From positions 1 through 64,000 of the forward strand of contig SBBQ01000022.1 in the NCBI GenBank assembly GCA_005239635.1: a stretch of 64,000 bases of DNA, read 5' to 3'. Position numbers and translations under genes: made by a program. This document shows, one piece after another, positions 20,316-30,263 of the stretch. Under the pieces are notes generated by a model. The model had not been told where the DNA came from. It worked only from the letters and a program-made list of their open reading frames with translations, and did not search any database. The DNA is from Uliginosibacterium gangwonense (GTDB taxonomy: Bacteria > Pseudomonadota > Gammaproteobacteria > Burkholderiales > Rhodocyclaceae). The first letter of the stretch is position 1. Each line of letters begins with the position of its first letter.

Positions 20316-23312
20316 GTGCGTACAAGCAAAAAATCTCTTTCGATCAAGCTAATTCCGGCCATGTTGGCTGTCTTGCCTGCGGTTTTGCCGCTGAGTGCAG
20401 ATGCCGCTGGTTTGGGCCGGCTGGCTATCCTTAATCACCTAGGGCAACCGCTCAAGGCAGAAGTTGATTTGTCTGCCACACGCGAAGAGCTGTCGACCAT
20501 GACGGTTAAGCTCGCTTCGCCCGAAGCGTTTAAGCAAGCTGGTATCGAATATTCTTCAGCACTCAGCGCTGTGCATGCCACTGTGGTGAAAACAGGTGGC
20601 AAGCCGGTCATTCGCTTAACCAGCGACAAGCCAGTTAACGAGCCTTTCCTCGATATGCTGCTGGAGGTCAATTGGGCGTCCGGCCGTTTGGTGCGCGAAT
20701 ACACATTCTTGTTTGACCCGGCTGATATGCCTGCACCGGTTGTAGCTGCACCCGTTGCCTTGCCGGAGAGCAAGGTTGCCCCTGCACCTGTTGCTGTGCC
20801 TGCCCCGCAAGTTGTTGAGCAGCCGGTCGCCAAAGCCGAAGCACCAATTGCTAAGCCGTTAGAGCCGCGCAAGCCTGAAAAAACTGAAAAGCCCGTTGAG
20901 AAGCCCGTAGCTGCCAAACCGGCTAGCTCAGATAGCTATACCGTCAAGAAGGGCGATACGCTCGGCAAAATTGCCTCCGCTCATAAGCCGGAAGGTGTGT
21001 CGCTCGATCAAGCACTGGTTGCGCTGTTCCGCGCAAACCCACAAGCCTTTGATGGCGGCAACATGAATCGCCTGCACTCGGGACGCATTCTCAACCTGCC
21101 AGATCGTGCTGCCATTGAATCGGTTACCCCCGAAGAAGCGCGCAAGACAATGGTGGCGCAAACGGCCGATTTCGAAGCTTATCGTCGTTCGTTAGCCGGT
21201 GCTGCTGCAAGTGCTCCTGCTAAAGACAATGCTGCGAAACAAAGTGCTGCAGGCAAGATTGAATCACGCGTTGAAGACCGTGCACCAGCCGCTGCTAAGG
21301 GTGAAGACAAGCTAACTGTTTCGAAGACAGCTGAAGCGCGTGATGGCAAATCTGCTGCACGTATTACTGCGCTGCAAGACGATGTGGTAGCGAAAGAGAA
21401 AGCGCTGAAAGAGGCGTATTCTCGATTGGCTGATCTCGAGCGCAACGTTAAAGACTTGCAAAAACTGGTTGATGCTAAGAATCAATCGCTCGCAGATTTA
21501 CAAAAGCAAGCCGAGGCTAAAAACAAAAAGCCTGAAGCGAAGCCCGAACCGATTAAACCAATTGCGCCCGTTGAGCCTGAGGCTAAAAAGCCAGAGGCAC
21601 CTGCAGGCGCTGTGCCGGACCTGCTCGCTAAGGCCGAGCAAGATGCGAAAGATGCCGCAAAGACAGATGAGTTGCCAGCGACTGAGGTAAAGCCCGAGCC
21701 GCCTAAACAAGAAGAACCCAAGGTAGAGGAAGCGAAGCAACCCGAACCTAAAAAAGTCGCGCCGCCCCCTCCCGCACCGCCGGTAGAGGAGCCAGGATTT
21801 ATAGCGGGCTTAGTGGACAACCCGCTTGCCTTAGGTGGCATTGGTTTGGTGTTGGTGTTGTTGGGTGTGTTGGGTGTGCGTCGCCTCAAGGCTAAAGATG
21901 CGATGTCGGTCGAAGGTTCACCTTCTACAACGGCGGGTGTTACAACGCCGGCAATTACCACCTCACTGTTTGGCCAAGCTGGTGGCGCGAGTGTAGATAC
22001 GGGTGCAACGTCACTACAAACAGATTTCAGCCAGTCTAGCTTGACTGCTATCGATACTGACGAAGGCGTTGATCCAGTCGCTGAAGCCGATGTTTACATG
22101 GCGTATGGACGTGATGCCCAAGCCGAAGAAATTCTGCTTGAAGCATTGAAGACCGATCCGGCGCGTCACGCAGTGCACCTCAAGTTGCTTGAAATTTACG
22201 CGCAACGTAAGAGCAATAAACAGTTTGAACAAATTGCGAGCGAGCTGTACGCACAAACCGGTGGTGTAGGTGCTGACTGGGAAAAAGCTGCGGCGCTAGG
22301 CCGTAAGGTGGACGGCACGAATCTGCTGTACGGCGGCACGGGTGCAGTTGCTGCAGTAGAAGCGGCTGCATCGGACATGGCCTCACATCCGGAACCTGTG
22401 CTTGATCTGGGTGCAGATGTTGGTAGTGGCCTTGATTTTGAACCGATGGATAGCGGGCTCCAGGCCACAAGTATTGCCCCGCTGCAAGTAGAGGCGCAGC
22501 CTGAAGAAGACTGGGGTGGTGCGACTGCAACTGAGCCAACCGGTTCGATTGTGCAGGCTTCCGCAACGGATTCGCTGGATTTTGATATTGGTGCACCGGT
22601 TGTTGAAACTGATTTGGCAAAAGCGGCTGAAGAACATGCTGCAGAAATTGCAGAAGCTGCGCCTGAGCTTCCTGCTGCGTCTGATGGCGGCCTAGACTTT
22701 GATCTAGGTGCATCCCCCGCGATGACAGAAAGTCATGTGGCCGCAACGGTCATTATGCCGGTGATTGAAGAGCCCCCATTGTCTGCAGCTGATTCACTCG
22801 GTAGCGGTTTAGATTTTGATTTGGATGATATGGCGGCTTCAAGTGTGGGTACCTCCACGCCTGACGTTGCGACTGTCGATCTAGAGAAAACGGACATTGG
22901 CAATCTCGTTGATTTCAATTTTGAAATGGGCGATGCAGTGAAGTCAGATGCGGGTCGTGAGCCCGTGCTTGATCTTTCTGACATCAGCCTTGATCTTCCG
23001 GGCCAAGATTTTAATGCACCCATGACAGAATCACGCCCGATGGCTGAGCGCGCAAACACTGTGGTGTCTGCGATCGAAGCCATTGAAAACGATCCTTCTC
23101 ACTTGGCAACGACACCGTTCCCCATGAACGCGGGTGACGAACTGGTTGACGATAGCGTGGCGCAAGAAGTGGAAACCAAGTTGGAACTGGCGCGCGCATA
23201 TGAAGAAATGGGTGACAAAGAAGGCGCACGTGAATTGCTACAAGAAGTGCTGAAGGAAGGCACACTTGATCAGCAAACGCGAGGTCGTGACATGCTGGCA
23301 CGTATTTCTTAA
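20316..23312 (+). CDS. fimV: FimV/HubP-like polar inner-membrane protein
   Basis: Peptidoglycan-binding pole organiser that supports type IV pili and twitching in relatives. In order: signal peptide ending near ADAAG; the FimV N-terminal domain (GLGRLAILNHLGQPLKAEVDLSA); a proline-rich linker; a LysM domain (SYTVKKGDTLGKIA to LHSGRILNLPD); a coiled coil (ITALQDDVVAKEKALKEAYSRLADLERNVKDLQKLV); a Lys/Pro/Glu linker; one transmembrane helix (NPLALGGIGLVLVLLGVLGVRRL); then a long acidic cytoplasmic part with repeated LDFDLG-type segments. It ends in the FimV C-terminal helical motif VETKLELARAYEEMGDKEGARELLQEV. The GTG at 20316 puts a normal signal peptide at the N-terminus; the ORF extends to a TTG at 20259. 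Relevant to competence because type IV pili take up DNA. Confidence 0.9.
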   Translation: MRTSKKSLSIKLIPAMLAVLPAVLPLSADAAGLGRLAILNHLGQPLKAEVDLSATREELSTMTVKLASPEAFKQAGIEYSSALSAVHATVVKTGGKPVIRLTSDKPVNEPFLDMLLEVNWASGRLVREYTFLFDPADMPAPVVAAPVALPESKVAPAPVAVPAPQVVEQPVAKAEAPIAKPLEPRKPEKTEKPVEKPVAAKPASSDSYTVKKGDTLGKIASAHKPEGVSLDQALVALFRANPQAFDGGNMNRLHSGRILNLPDRAAIESVTPEEARKTMVAQTADFEAYRRSLAGAAASAPAKDNAAKQSAAGKIESRVEDRAPAAAKGEDKLTVSKTAEARDGKSAARITALQDDVVAKEKALKEAYSRLADLERNVKDLQKLVDAKNQSLADLQKQAEAKNKKPEAKPEPIKPIAPVEPEAKKPEAPAGAVPDLLAKAEQDAKDAAKTDELPATEVKPEPPKQEEPKVEEAKQPEPKKVAPPPPAPPVEEPGFIAGLVDNPLALGGIGLVLVLLGVLGVRRLKAKDAMSVEGSPSTTAGVTTPAITTSLFGQAGGASVDTGATSLQTDFSQSSLTAIDTDEGVDPVAEADVYMAYGRDAQAEEILLEALKTDPARHAVHLKLLEIYAQRKSNKQFEQIASELYAQTGGVGADWEKAAALGRKVDGTNLLYGGTGAVAAVEAAASDMASHPEPVLDLGADVGSGLDFEPMDSGLQATSIAPLQVEAQPEEDWGGATATEPTGSIVQASATDSLDFDIGAPVVETDLAKAAEEHAAEIAEAAPELPAASDGGLDFDLGASPAMTESHVAATVIMPVIEEPPLSAADSLGSGLDFDLDDMAASSVGTSTPDVATVDLEKTDIGNLVDFNFEMGDAVKSDAGREPVLDLSDISLDLPGQDFNAPMTESRPMAERANTVVSAIEAIENDPSHLATTPFPMNAGDELVDDSVAQEVETKLELARAYEEMGDKEGARELLQEVLKEGTLDQQTRGRDMLARIS

Positions 23313-23382
23313 TTTGCTGCTAATTTTTGTCTGTATACGTCCTAGCACGTCCTAACGACTGCACCCTAGCGACAACCAAGCG

Positions 23383-23424
23383 AAGGCGTGCCGCCATGCA
23401 AATGCGTGACGGCGCGCCTTTTTT
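23383..23424 (+). terminator. intrinsic terminator after fimV
   Basis: An 11-bp stem (AAGGCGTGCCG with CGGCGCGCCTT, one G-U pair) with a 16-nt loop and a T tract. It ends only 7 nt before the ATG assigned to the next gene, so that gene's mRNA must either contain the hairpin or start downstream. Confidence 0.8.
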
Positions 23425-23430
23425 CTTGTT

Positions 23431-24084
23431 ATGACGATTTGTATTTGGTTAGCCCTGTGGATCATCTCCGTGATTTGCGTGCAGATCACGAAGGGCACGT
23501 TATTGGCCGCGTTATGCCTATTCATCTTGGTGCAGGCTAGCCTCGTAGATGGCAAACGCTTACGTACACTACTGTGGCGGATGCGTTGGTTGTTGCTGAC
23601 CATGTTGTTGCTCACAGGCTGGATGACGCCGGGTGTCTACGCATTGCCAGAATTAGGACATTTCTCTCCGACGCTCGAGGGGCTCGGTTTGGCTTTGCGC
23701 CAGTGGGCGCATTTGATTGCGCTGCTCTCGATGGTGGTTTGGCTTTTTGCACGCTGGACTGCCACACAAATCGCTTTGGCGTTGGCACAGGCGCTAAGCC
23801 CGCTCCGATATGTGGGTCTCGACACCCCGGCTTTCGCTAGAAGGCTCGCCTTGGTTTTTCAGTATCTAGAAAACTTGCCGGATATGCGAGATTGGCAAAA
23901 ATGGTTGTTACACGCCGATGCAGTACAGGTGTCGCATGAAGGTGTTGCCGTGCAGAGCCAAAATGCATCGTTTCCAGCGAACCCCGCTTGTTCTGAAACA
24001 ATGCAAAGCGGTTGGGCGCCGCAATTTGATGGCACGATATTTATCGTCCTCTTAAGCTTGGCGGTCTGGGGTCAGTTAAGCTAG
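23431..24084 (+). CDS. EcfT/CbiQ-like membrane protein
   Basis: A 217-residue protein with four or five hydrophobic segments in the first 120 residues. It then has an amphipathic cytosolic part (VGLDTPAFARRLALVFQYLENLPDMRDWQKWLL) resembling the coupling helices of energy-coupling factor transmembrane subunits (EcfT/CbiQ). No ATPase or substrate subunit is nearby, so a transport role is inference. The start codon lies just beyond the fimV terminator and lacks a ribosome site, so the true start may be internal. An exact motif copy at 23890 encodes D-W-Q-K. Confidence 0.6.
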   Translation: MTICIWLALWIISVICVQITKGTLLAALCLFILVQASLVDGKRLRTLLWRMRWLLLTMLLLTGWMTPGVYALPELGHFSPTLEGLGLALRQWAHLIALLSMVVWLFARWTATQIALALAQALSPLRYVGLDTPAFARRLALVFQYLENLPDMRDWQKWLLHADAVQVSHEGVAVQSQNASFPANPACSETMQSGWAPQFDGTIFIVLLSLAVWGQLS

Positions 24085-24209
24085 TCGAGTTGATATGTGC
24101 GGCGCAAGATTCGTTCGGTGATAATTCCGCAGTGAGCGTGCGACGACGACCTTATTAAACCCAGCAAACACAACGTGCGATTGCCCCTTTTTTGCCCGTT
24201 TCTTAAACT

Positions 24210-25052
24210 ATGCAAGCATCACCCCCCACCTTCGCCGCTCATACTGCGTTGTTGCCTGGCCGCTTGGTGTTACAGGTTGAATACGACGGCCACGCATTCT
24301 GTGGTTGGCAATCGCAACCTAGTGGTTGTGGCGTGCAAGACCATTTGCAAGCCGCACTCACTGCAATTGCGGGCGAACCCATTGTGGTTTCGGCTGCGGG
24401 CAGAACCGATGCGGGCGTGCATGCAACTGCGCAAGTGGTGCATTTTGATAGTCCCGTCGAGCGCCCCGCCTCAGCTTGGGTGCGCGGTGTGAATGCGCAT
24501 TTGCCACCTGCCGTTGCGGTGCGTTGGGTACAACCTGTGCCGGCGGATTTTCATGCGCGATTCTCAGCCATGGGGCGGCGTTATCGTTATGTGTTGTTTA
24601 ACCACCCGTTACGTCCAGCGTTGCTGGCGGGCAAGGTGGGTTGGTTTCATGTGCCGCTCGACGAAGTGGTGATGCAACAAGCTTTAGCATGTCTCATCGG
24701 CACGCATGACTTTTCGAGTTTTCGCGCCGCAGAATGTCAGGCCAAAAGCCCAGTTAAGACACTCACTGATGCAAAATTGGTACGACAAGGCGACTATTTG
24801 TTACTCGATCTGCGCGCAGACGGATTTTTGCATCACATGGTGCGCAATATCGTTGGTGCGCTAGTGTTTATTGGCAAAGGTGCGCAGCCAGCGAGTTGGA
24901 TGGCAGAATTGTTAGCAGCGTGTGATCGCACGCAAGCAGCGCCCATGTTTGCGCCAGATGGTTTGTATTTAACGGGCGTGGACTATTCAGCCGAGTGGCT
25001 GCTGCCGCAATCAGGTCGTATTATGGCGTTACCCGCCATTTCAGGTGCTTGA
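24210..25052 (+). CDS. truA: tRNA pseudouridine(38-40) synthase
   Basis: Modifies uridines 38-40 in the anticodon stem-loop. The 280-residue protein has the catalytic aspartate in AAGRTDAGVHATAQVVHF, the N-terminal LQVEYDGHAFCGWQSQ and the C-terminal DGFLHHMVRNIVGALVFIGKG signatures. No clear ribosome site precedes the ATG. GATTGGCAAA at 25051 overlaps the last base of the stop region, so the motif begins at the gene end. Confidence 0.96.
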   Translation: MQASPPTFAAHTALLPGRLVLQVEYDGHAFCGWQSQPSGCGVQDHLQAALTAIAGEPIVVSAAGRTDAGVHATAQVVHFDSPVERPASAWVRGVNAHLPPAVAVRWVQPVPADFHARFSAMGRRYRYVLFNHPLRPALLAGKVGWFHVPLDEVVMQQALACLIGTHDFSSFRAAECQAKSPVKTLTDAKLVRQGDYLLLDLRADGFLHHMVRNIVGALVFIGKGAQPASWMAELLAACDRTQAAPMFAPDGLYLTGVDYSAEWLLPQSGRIMALPAISGA

Positions 25053-25126
25053 TTGGCAAATACTTGGGTACAGCGGTCGCGCGCGTACCCGTAAAGCGGT
25101 GTGAAGACCTATAACCCATTGAAGTC

Positions 25127-25753
25127 ATGACTCGAACCCGAATCAAAATCTGTGGCCTCACGCGAGAACAGGACGTCGACGCAGCGGTAACCGCTGGAGC
25201 GGATGCGATTGGTCTTGTTTTTTACGCACCTAGCCCGCGAGCTGTAAGTGTTGAGCGAGCCGCTCAATTGGCAAAACACGTGCCGCCGTTCGTAACCTTG
25301 GTGGGTTTGTTTGTGAATGCGTCGCGAGACGAGGTGGCGCGCGTACGCGAACAGGTGCCGCTCAATTTGCTGCAATTCCATGGCGACGAAGCCCCAAGTG
25401 ACTGCGTGGGCCATGGTTTGCCATACATTCGGGCGGCAAGGGTGCGGCCGGGGCTTGATCTGGTAGAATTCGCTTCTGGCTTTTCGCATGCGCAGGGCCT
25501 GTTACTTGATGCCTTTGTTGAAGGCTACGGCGGTGGAGGCAACGTGTTTGACTGGCGTTTGATCCCCGCTGGCTTGCCGCAGCCGTTCATTTTGTCCGGT
25601 GGCCTAACTGCCGACAATGTGACCGAGGCGGTGCAACAGGTACGGCCATGGGCGGTTGATGTCAGCAGCGGCGTTGAAGTGGCGAAAGGCATTAAGGATG
25701 CAGACCGTATTCGTTCTTTTGTGCAAGCGGTTCGGGCTGCAGACCAAAGCTAA
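25127..25753 (+). CDS. trpF: phosphoribosylanthranilate isomerase
   Basis: Amadori isomerase of tryptophan synthesis. The 208-residue TIM barrel has the general base cysteine in IKICGLTRE, the phosphate and base motifs [13 protein letters not shown] and LLQFHGDE, and the C-terminal [12 protein letters not shown] and [15 protein letters not shown]. First of trpF-trpB-trpA, which here continues into accD. An AATTGGCAAA motif lies at 25266. Confidence 0.97.
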   Translation: MTRTRIKICGLTREQDVDAAVTAGADAIGLVFYAPSPRAVSVERAAQLAKHVPPFVTLVGLFVNASRDEVARVREQVPLNLLQFHGDEAPSDCVGHGLPYIRAARVRPGLDLVEFASGFSHAQGLLLDAFVEGYGGGGNVFDWRLIPAGLPQPFILSGGLTADNVTEAVQQVRPWAVDVSSGVEVAKGIKDADRIRSFVQAVRAADQS

Positions 25754-25801
25754 TACTCGGTTTAACCGCCTTGGTTGAGCCGATAGGATTCACGCGTTTT
25801 T

Positions 25802-27067
25802 GTGGGGAATAGGGTGGTACAGCACGTGCAACAGACCGAGGGTCAGACTGAAAATCAAAGCGGTCAGCAACAGCCTTATCACTATCCCGACGCAAAAGGC
25901 CATTTTGGCCCGTATGGCGGCGTGTTTGTGGCAGAGACGCTCATGGGCGCGCTTGACGAATTGCGCGAGGCCTATGCTGCCGCTCAAGCCGACCCAAGTT
26001 TTGAAGAGGAGTTCCGTTACGAACTCGAACACTACGTAGGCCGCCCCAGCCCTATTTATCACGCCCGTCGTTTGTCAGACGAATTGGGTGGTGCGCAGAT
26101 TTATTTCAAGCGCGAAGATTTGAACCACACTGGCGCGCACAAAGTTAACAATTGCATCGGCCAAGCCTTGTTGGCGCGCCGCATGGGCAAGCCGCGTGTG
26201 ATTGCCGAAACGGGCGCGGGCCAGCATGGCGTCGCAACCGCTACGGTGGCTGCGCGTTATGGCATGGAATGCGTGGTGTATATGGGCGCTGAAGACGTTA
26301 AACGTCAAGCAGCCAATGTGTATCGCATGAAACTGCTGGGCGCCACAGTGGTGCCGGTTGAGAGTGGCTCCAAAACCCTCAAGGACGCGCTGAATGAAGC
26401 GATGCGCGACTGGGTAACCAATATCAGCAACACGTTTTATATCATCGGTACGGTGGCGGGTCCGCACCCCTACCCAATGATGGTGCGCGATTTCCAGAGC
26501 GTGATTGGCAATGAATGTAAGCAGCAAATGCCGACTATGGCTGGGCGCCAGCCAGATGCGGTGATTGCCTGCGTGGGCGGTGGCTCCAATGCGATGGGTA
26601 TTTTTTATCCATACATTGATGTGCCGGGCGTGAAGCTGGTTGGCGTTGAAGCATCGGGTTACGGCATTGAAAGCGGAAAGCATTCTGCCTCGCTCACTGC
26701 GGGTCGCCCAGGTGTGCTGCACGGCAATCGCACTTACTTGCTGCAAGATGAAAACGGCCAAATCATCGAGACACATTCAATCTCAGCCGGCTTAGATTAT
26801 CCGGGCGTAGGCCCAGAGCACGCTTGGTTAAAAGACAGTCATCGCGCTGAATACGCGCTGATTAGCGATGACGAAGCGCTTGCGGCATTCCATCGCATGT
26901 GTCGTACCGAAGGCATTATTCCAGCGCTCGAATCATCACACGCCATTGCACATGCCATTAAATGGGCACCAACTTTGTCGCGCGACAAGATTCTGTTGGT
27001 GAATCTGTCGGGTCGCGGCGACAAAGATATGCATACCGTTGCCGAGAAATCCGGCATCAAGTTTTGA
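25802..27067 (+). CDS. trpB: tryptophan synthase beta subunit
   Basis: PLP enzyme that joins indole and serine. The pyridoxal lysine is in [18 protein letters not shown], the phosphate-binding glycines in [16 protein letters not shown], and the core includes [28 protein letters not shown]. Start is uncertain: GTG codons at 25802, 25814 and 25823 are all in frame and the region before the conserved [19 protein letters not shown] is long and Gln-rich. GGGGAAT supports 25814. The longest form is given. Confidence 0.96.
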   Translation: MGNRVVQHVQQTEGQTENQSGQQQPYHYPDAKGHFGPYGGVFVAETLMGALDELREAYAAAQADPSFEEEFRYELEHYVGRPSPIYHARRLSDELGGAQIYFKREDLNHTGAHKVNNCIGQALLARRMGKPRVIAETGAGQHGVATATVAARYGMECVVYMGAEDVKRQAANVYRMKLLGATVVPVESGSKTLKDALNEAMRDWVTNISNTFYIIGTVAGPHPYPMMVRDFQSVIGNECKQQMPTMAGRQPDAVIACVGGGSNAMGIFYPYIDVPGVKLVGVEASGYGIESGKHSASLTAGRPGVLHGNRTYLLQDENGQIIETHSISAGLDYPGVGPEHAWLKDSHRAEYALISDDEALAAFHRMCRTEGIIPALESSHAIAHAIKWAPTLSRDKILLVNLSGRGDKDMHTVAEKSGIKF

Positions 27068-27108
27068 GAGTTGCCTCGGCCGAAATTCGGTACGAGTAGG
27101 AAAGCAAT

Positions 27109-27927
27109 ATGTCCAGAATTCAGCAATGTCTTGAACAACTCGCTAGTCAGCGTCGCAAGGCGTTGATTCCCTTTGTGACCGCGGGCGATCCGGCGGTCGA
27201 GCTCACGGTGCCGCTCATGCATGCCATGGTGAAGGCCGGTGCCGATGTGATTGAGCTTGGTGTGCCGTTCTCCGATCCGATGGCGGACGGTCCCACCATT
27301 CAACGTGCCTCTGAACGCGCATTGGCAAAAGGTGTCACATTGCGGGGCGTGCTTGCGATGGTCGCCGAGTTCCGTAAGACGGATAACAACACCCCGGTGG
27401 TGTTGATGGGCTACGCGAATCCGGTTGAAGCGATGGGCGTGCAAGCGTTTGCCAATGCTGCGAATAGCGGTGGTGTTGATGGTGTGCTGATTGTCGATTA
27501 TCCGCCCGAAGAGTGCGAAGACTTCGCCAAAATATTGAAAGAAAACAAGATTGATCCGATTTTTTTGCTGGCGCCAACCTCGTCTGAAGCGCGAATGGCG
27601 CAAGTCGGACGCATTGGTTCAGGCTATGTTTACTATGTCTCCCTCAAAGGGGTGACGGGTGCCGGCAATTTGGATCATGCAGAAGTGGGTCGTCGTATTC
27701 CTGGTATTCGCGACCGAGTCGGCATGCCTGTTGGCGTTGGCTTTGGTATTCGCGATAGCGAATCTGCAGCACGTATTGCCGAAGTAGCCGATGCAGTGGT
27801 GATTGGTTCGCGCATTATAGAAGAAATTGAAAATAGCCCGGTTGATGAAGTGCTAAATCGGGTTTCCGCATTCTTGTCGGGTGTTCGTGCTGCAATGGAC
27901 GCTCGTACTCAGGAGGCCGCAACATGA
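27109..27927 (+). CDS. trpA: tryptophan synthase alpha subunit
   Basis: Cleaves indole-glycerol phosphate and channels indole to TrpB. The 272-residue TIM barrel has the catalytic glutamate and aspartate in [27 protein letters not shown] and the phosphate site [40 protein letters not shown] precedes the ATG. The stop overlaps accD by 4 nt (ATGA). Two CATTGGCAAA-type motifs occur in opposite orientation (27320 and 27448). Confidence 0.97.
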   Translation: MSRIQQCLEQLASQRRKALIPFVTAGDPAVELTVPLMHAMVKAGADVIELGVPFSDPMADGPTIQRASERALAKGVTLRGVLAMVAEFRKTDNNTPVVLMGYANPVEAMGVQAFANAANSGGVDGVLIVDYPPEECEDFAKILKENKIDPIFLLAPTSSEARMAQVGRIGSGYVYYVSLKGVTGAGNLDHAEVGRRIPGIRDRVGMPVGVGFGIRDSESAARIAEVADAVVIGSRIIEEIENSPVDEVLNRVSAFLSGVRAAMDARTQEAAT

Positions 27928-28796
27928 GTTGGCTCAACAAGCTGCTTCCCCCCAAGATTAAACGTTCAGAAGCACCACGCAAGTCTGTTCCAGAAGGTCT
28001 GTGGTCAAAGTGTCCGTCGTGTGAAGCGGTTTTGTACATGACCGACCTCGAGCAAAACGCCAGCGTTTGTCCGAAATGTAATCACCACAATCGCATCAAT
28101 GCGCGCACGCGTCTCGACATGCTGCTCGACCCAGAAGGCCGCTTTGAAATTGGCTCAGAGGTGATGCCGGTTGATCCGCTCAAATTCAAAGATTCGCGTC
28201 GTTATTCAGATCGTTTGAACCAAGCGACAGAAGACACCGGCGAAGGCGATGCCTTGGTGGTGCTGCAAGGTTCAATCAACACGGTGCCAGTCGTGGTTGC
28301 GTGCTTTGAATTTGAGTTCCTCGGTGGCTCGATGGGTTCAGTGGTTGGTGAGCGTTTTGTACGTGGCGTGCATGCCGCGCTTGAACAGCGACTGCCGTTT
28401 ATTTGTATTACCGCAACCGGCGGGGCGCGTATGCAAGAAGGCTTGTTCTCCTTAATGCAGATGGCCAAGACGACCGCAGCGCTAACGCGTTTGTCTAAGA
28501 AAAAGCTCCCGTTTATTTCTGTGTTGACCGACCCCACTATGGGTGGCGTGTCGGCCTCTTTCGCTTTTATGGGCGACGTGGTGATTGCAGAGCCGGGTGC
28601 GTTAATTGGTTTTGCAGGCCCGCGTGTGATTGAACAAACGGTACGCGAAAAACTACCGCAAGGTTTTCAGCGTGCTGAGTTTTTGCTGGAAAAAGGCGCG
28701 GTTGACATGATTGTTGACCGTCGAGAAATGCCTGGGCGTATCGCTGCTTTACTGACCTTGCTACAACGCCAGCCCGCGCTGGTTGCTGCTTCTTAA
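27924..28796 (+). CDS. accD: acetyl-CoA carboxylase carboxyltransferase beta subunit
   Basis: Transfers carboxyl from carboxybiotin to acetyl-CoA, first step of fatty acid synthesis. The 290-residue protein has the zinc ribbon [23 protein letters not shown] near residues 31-53 and the crotonase-fold core [26 protein letters not shown] and [38 protein letters not shown]. It is translationally coupled to trpA. accD between trpA and folC is the usual betaproteobacterial order. Confidence 0.97.
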   Translation: MSWLNKLLPPKIKRSEAPRKSVPEGLWSKCPSCEAVLYMTDLEQNASVCPKCNHHNRINARTRLDMLLDPEGRFEIGSEVMPVDPLKFKDSRRYSDRLNQATEDTGEGDALVVLQGSINTVPVVVACFEFEFLGGSMGSVVGERFVRGVHAALEQRLPFICITATGGARMQEGLFSLMQMAKTTAALTRLSKKKLPFISVLTDPTMGGVSASFAFMGDVVIAEPGALIGFAGPRVIEQTVREKLPQGFQRAEFLLEKGAVDMIVDRREMPGRIAALLTLLQRQPALVAAS

Positions 28797-28921
28797 TTCG
28801 TGCTCGAGGGCGAGAGGCAGTCGCCCCCGTTTCGTTCTGTTTGCGGTTACGTATGTTCTAGCACGATTGGCAAAGTGGTCCTCGTGCGCTGGACACTATT
28901 TTGGTCACCTCTTCATCCCTC

Positions 28922-30232
28922 ATGAATTCACTTTCGGCGTGGTTGCAACATCTTGAACAGGCCCATGCCGGCCAGCCGATTCAGCTCGGGTTAGAGCGTG
29001 TTCAGCGCGTATTGGCGCGGATGAGTCTGCCCAAGTTCTGTCCCATCATCACGGTCGGTGGCACCAATGGCAAAGGTTCAACCTGCGCCATGTTAGAAGC
29101 TGTTTTGCGCCATGCGGGTTACCGCGTGGGGGTGTATAGCTCACCGCATATTCTTCAGTACAACGAACGTGTGCGCGTAGCCGGCCAATTGGCAACGGAT
29201 GCGCAACTAGTGGCCGGTTTTAATGCGGTTGAAGCAGCGCGTGTGCAGGGCGACGAAGTGCCGCTGACCTATTTTGAAATGGGTACGTTATGCGCATGGT
29301 ACGTTTTTGCGCATGCCAACTTAGATGCGCTGATTTTAGAAGTGGGGCTGGGTGGACGGCTCGATGCGGTGAATGTGTTTGAGCCAGATTGCGCGGTTGT
29401 GACGGGTGTTGCGCTGGACCACCAAGCATTTTTGGGTGACACACGCGAGCAAATTGGGTTTGAGAAAGCCGGTATTTTTCGCGCAGGCAAACCCGCCGTG
29501 GTAGGCGACCCGATGCCACCGCAAAGTCTGCTGGATTACGCAGCGCAGATTGGCGCACAACTCTGGGTGAGCGGCCGTGACTTCGGTTTTGGTGGTCAAT
29601 ACGACAACAATTTACAGCAATGGCATTACTGGCGGCGCACCGCACCCGCAACTGAAAATTTATTACGACATGGTGGTTTGGCCTATCCGGCATTGCGTGG
29701 GACGAACCAACTACTCAATGCCTCATCCGTGATTTCTGCGCTTGAGGTACTGAAGGCTGTGTTGCCTGTGAGTATGGGCGATGTGCGGGCCGGCATGATG
29801 AGCGTGTCGCTGCCGGCGCGCTACCAAGTTTTACCGGGTAAACCTGCCATCGTGTTGGATGTAGCGCATAACCCGCAGGCCACTGCGGTGTTGGACCAGA
29901 ATTTGAGTAGTGGCGGTTTCTTTCCGGAAACGCATGCCGTGGTTGGTATGTTGAAGGACAAAGATATTCAGGCAAGTTTGGCCCCTTTGACAAAACGGGT
30001 TGATCACTGGTATTTGGCCTCATTGCAGGGGCCAAGAGCCGCTTCTGCACACGATTTGAATGCCGCGTTGCAGGCGGTTGGCGCACGTGGTCAGGTGCGG
30101 CAATATGAAAATGTCGCGCAAGCTTTAGCGGCGGCACAGGCATCTGCCACCGAGGCTGATAGAATTGCGGTATTTGGTTCGTTTTTGACGGTAGCCGACG
30201 CCATGACGGCGCTGCAACTGACCATACAATGA
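28922..30232 (+). CDS. folC: dihydrofolate/folylpolyglutamate synthase
   Basis: Adds glutamate to dihydropteroate and to folates. The Mur-ligase-like 436-residue protein has the P-loop TVGGTNGKGSTCAMLEAVL, YSSPHILQYNERVRV, EVGLGGRLDAVNVFEPD and DVAHNPQATAVL. The ATG at 28922 matches the family start MNSLSAWLQHLEQAH. A TTG seven codons upstream is the alternative, and neither has a strong ribosome site. An exact GATTGGCAAA lies at 28865 in the 125-nt gap after accD. Confidence 0.95.
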   Translation: MNSLSAWLQHLEQAHAGQPIQLGLERVQRVLARMSLPKFCPIITVGGTNGKGSTCAMLEAVLRHAGYRVGVYSSPHILQYNERVRVAGQLATDAQLVAGFNAVEAARVQGDEVPLTYFEMGTLCAWYVFAHANLDALILEVGLGGRLDAVNVFEPDCAVVTGVALDHQAFLGDTREQIGFEKAGIFRAGKPAVVGDPMPPQSLLDYAAQIGAQLWVSGRDFGFGGQYDNNLQQWHYWRRTAPATENLLRHGGLAYPALRGTNQLLNASSVISALEVLKAVLPVSMGDVRAGMMSVSLPARYQVLPGKPAIVLDVAHNPQATAVLDQNLSSGGFFPETHAVVGMLKDKDIQASLAPLTKRVDHWYLASLQGPRAASAHDLNAALQAVGARGQVRQYENVAQALAAAQASATEADRIAVFGSFLTVADAMTALQLTIQ

Positions 30233-30263
30233 ATATTTGGGCATTGCATAACGAGGCAAGCTG

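Noticed and set aside
20435-20917. A 160-codon antisense ORF within fimV, and a similar one at 21482-21961
   Set aside because: They are Gly/Ser/Thr-rich mirror frames of the Lys/Pro/Ala-rich linker of fimV.
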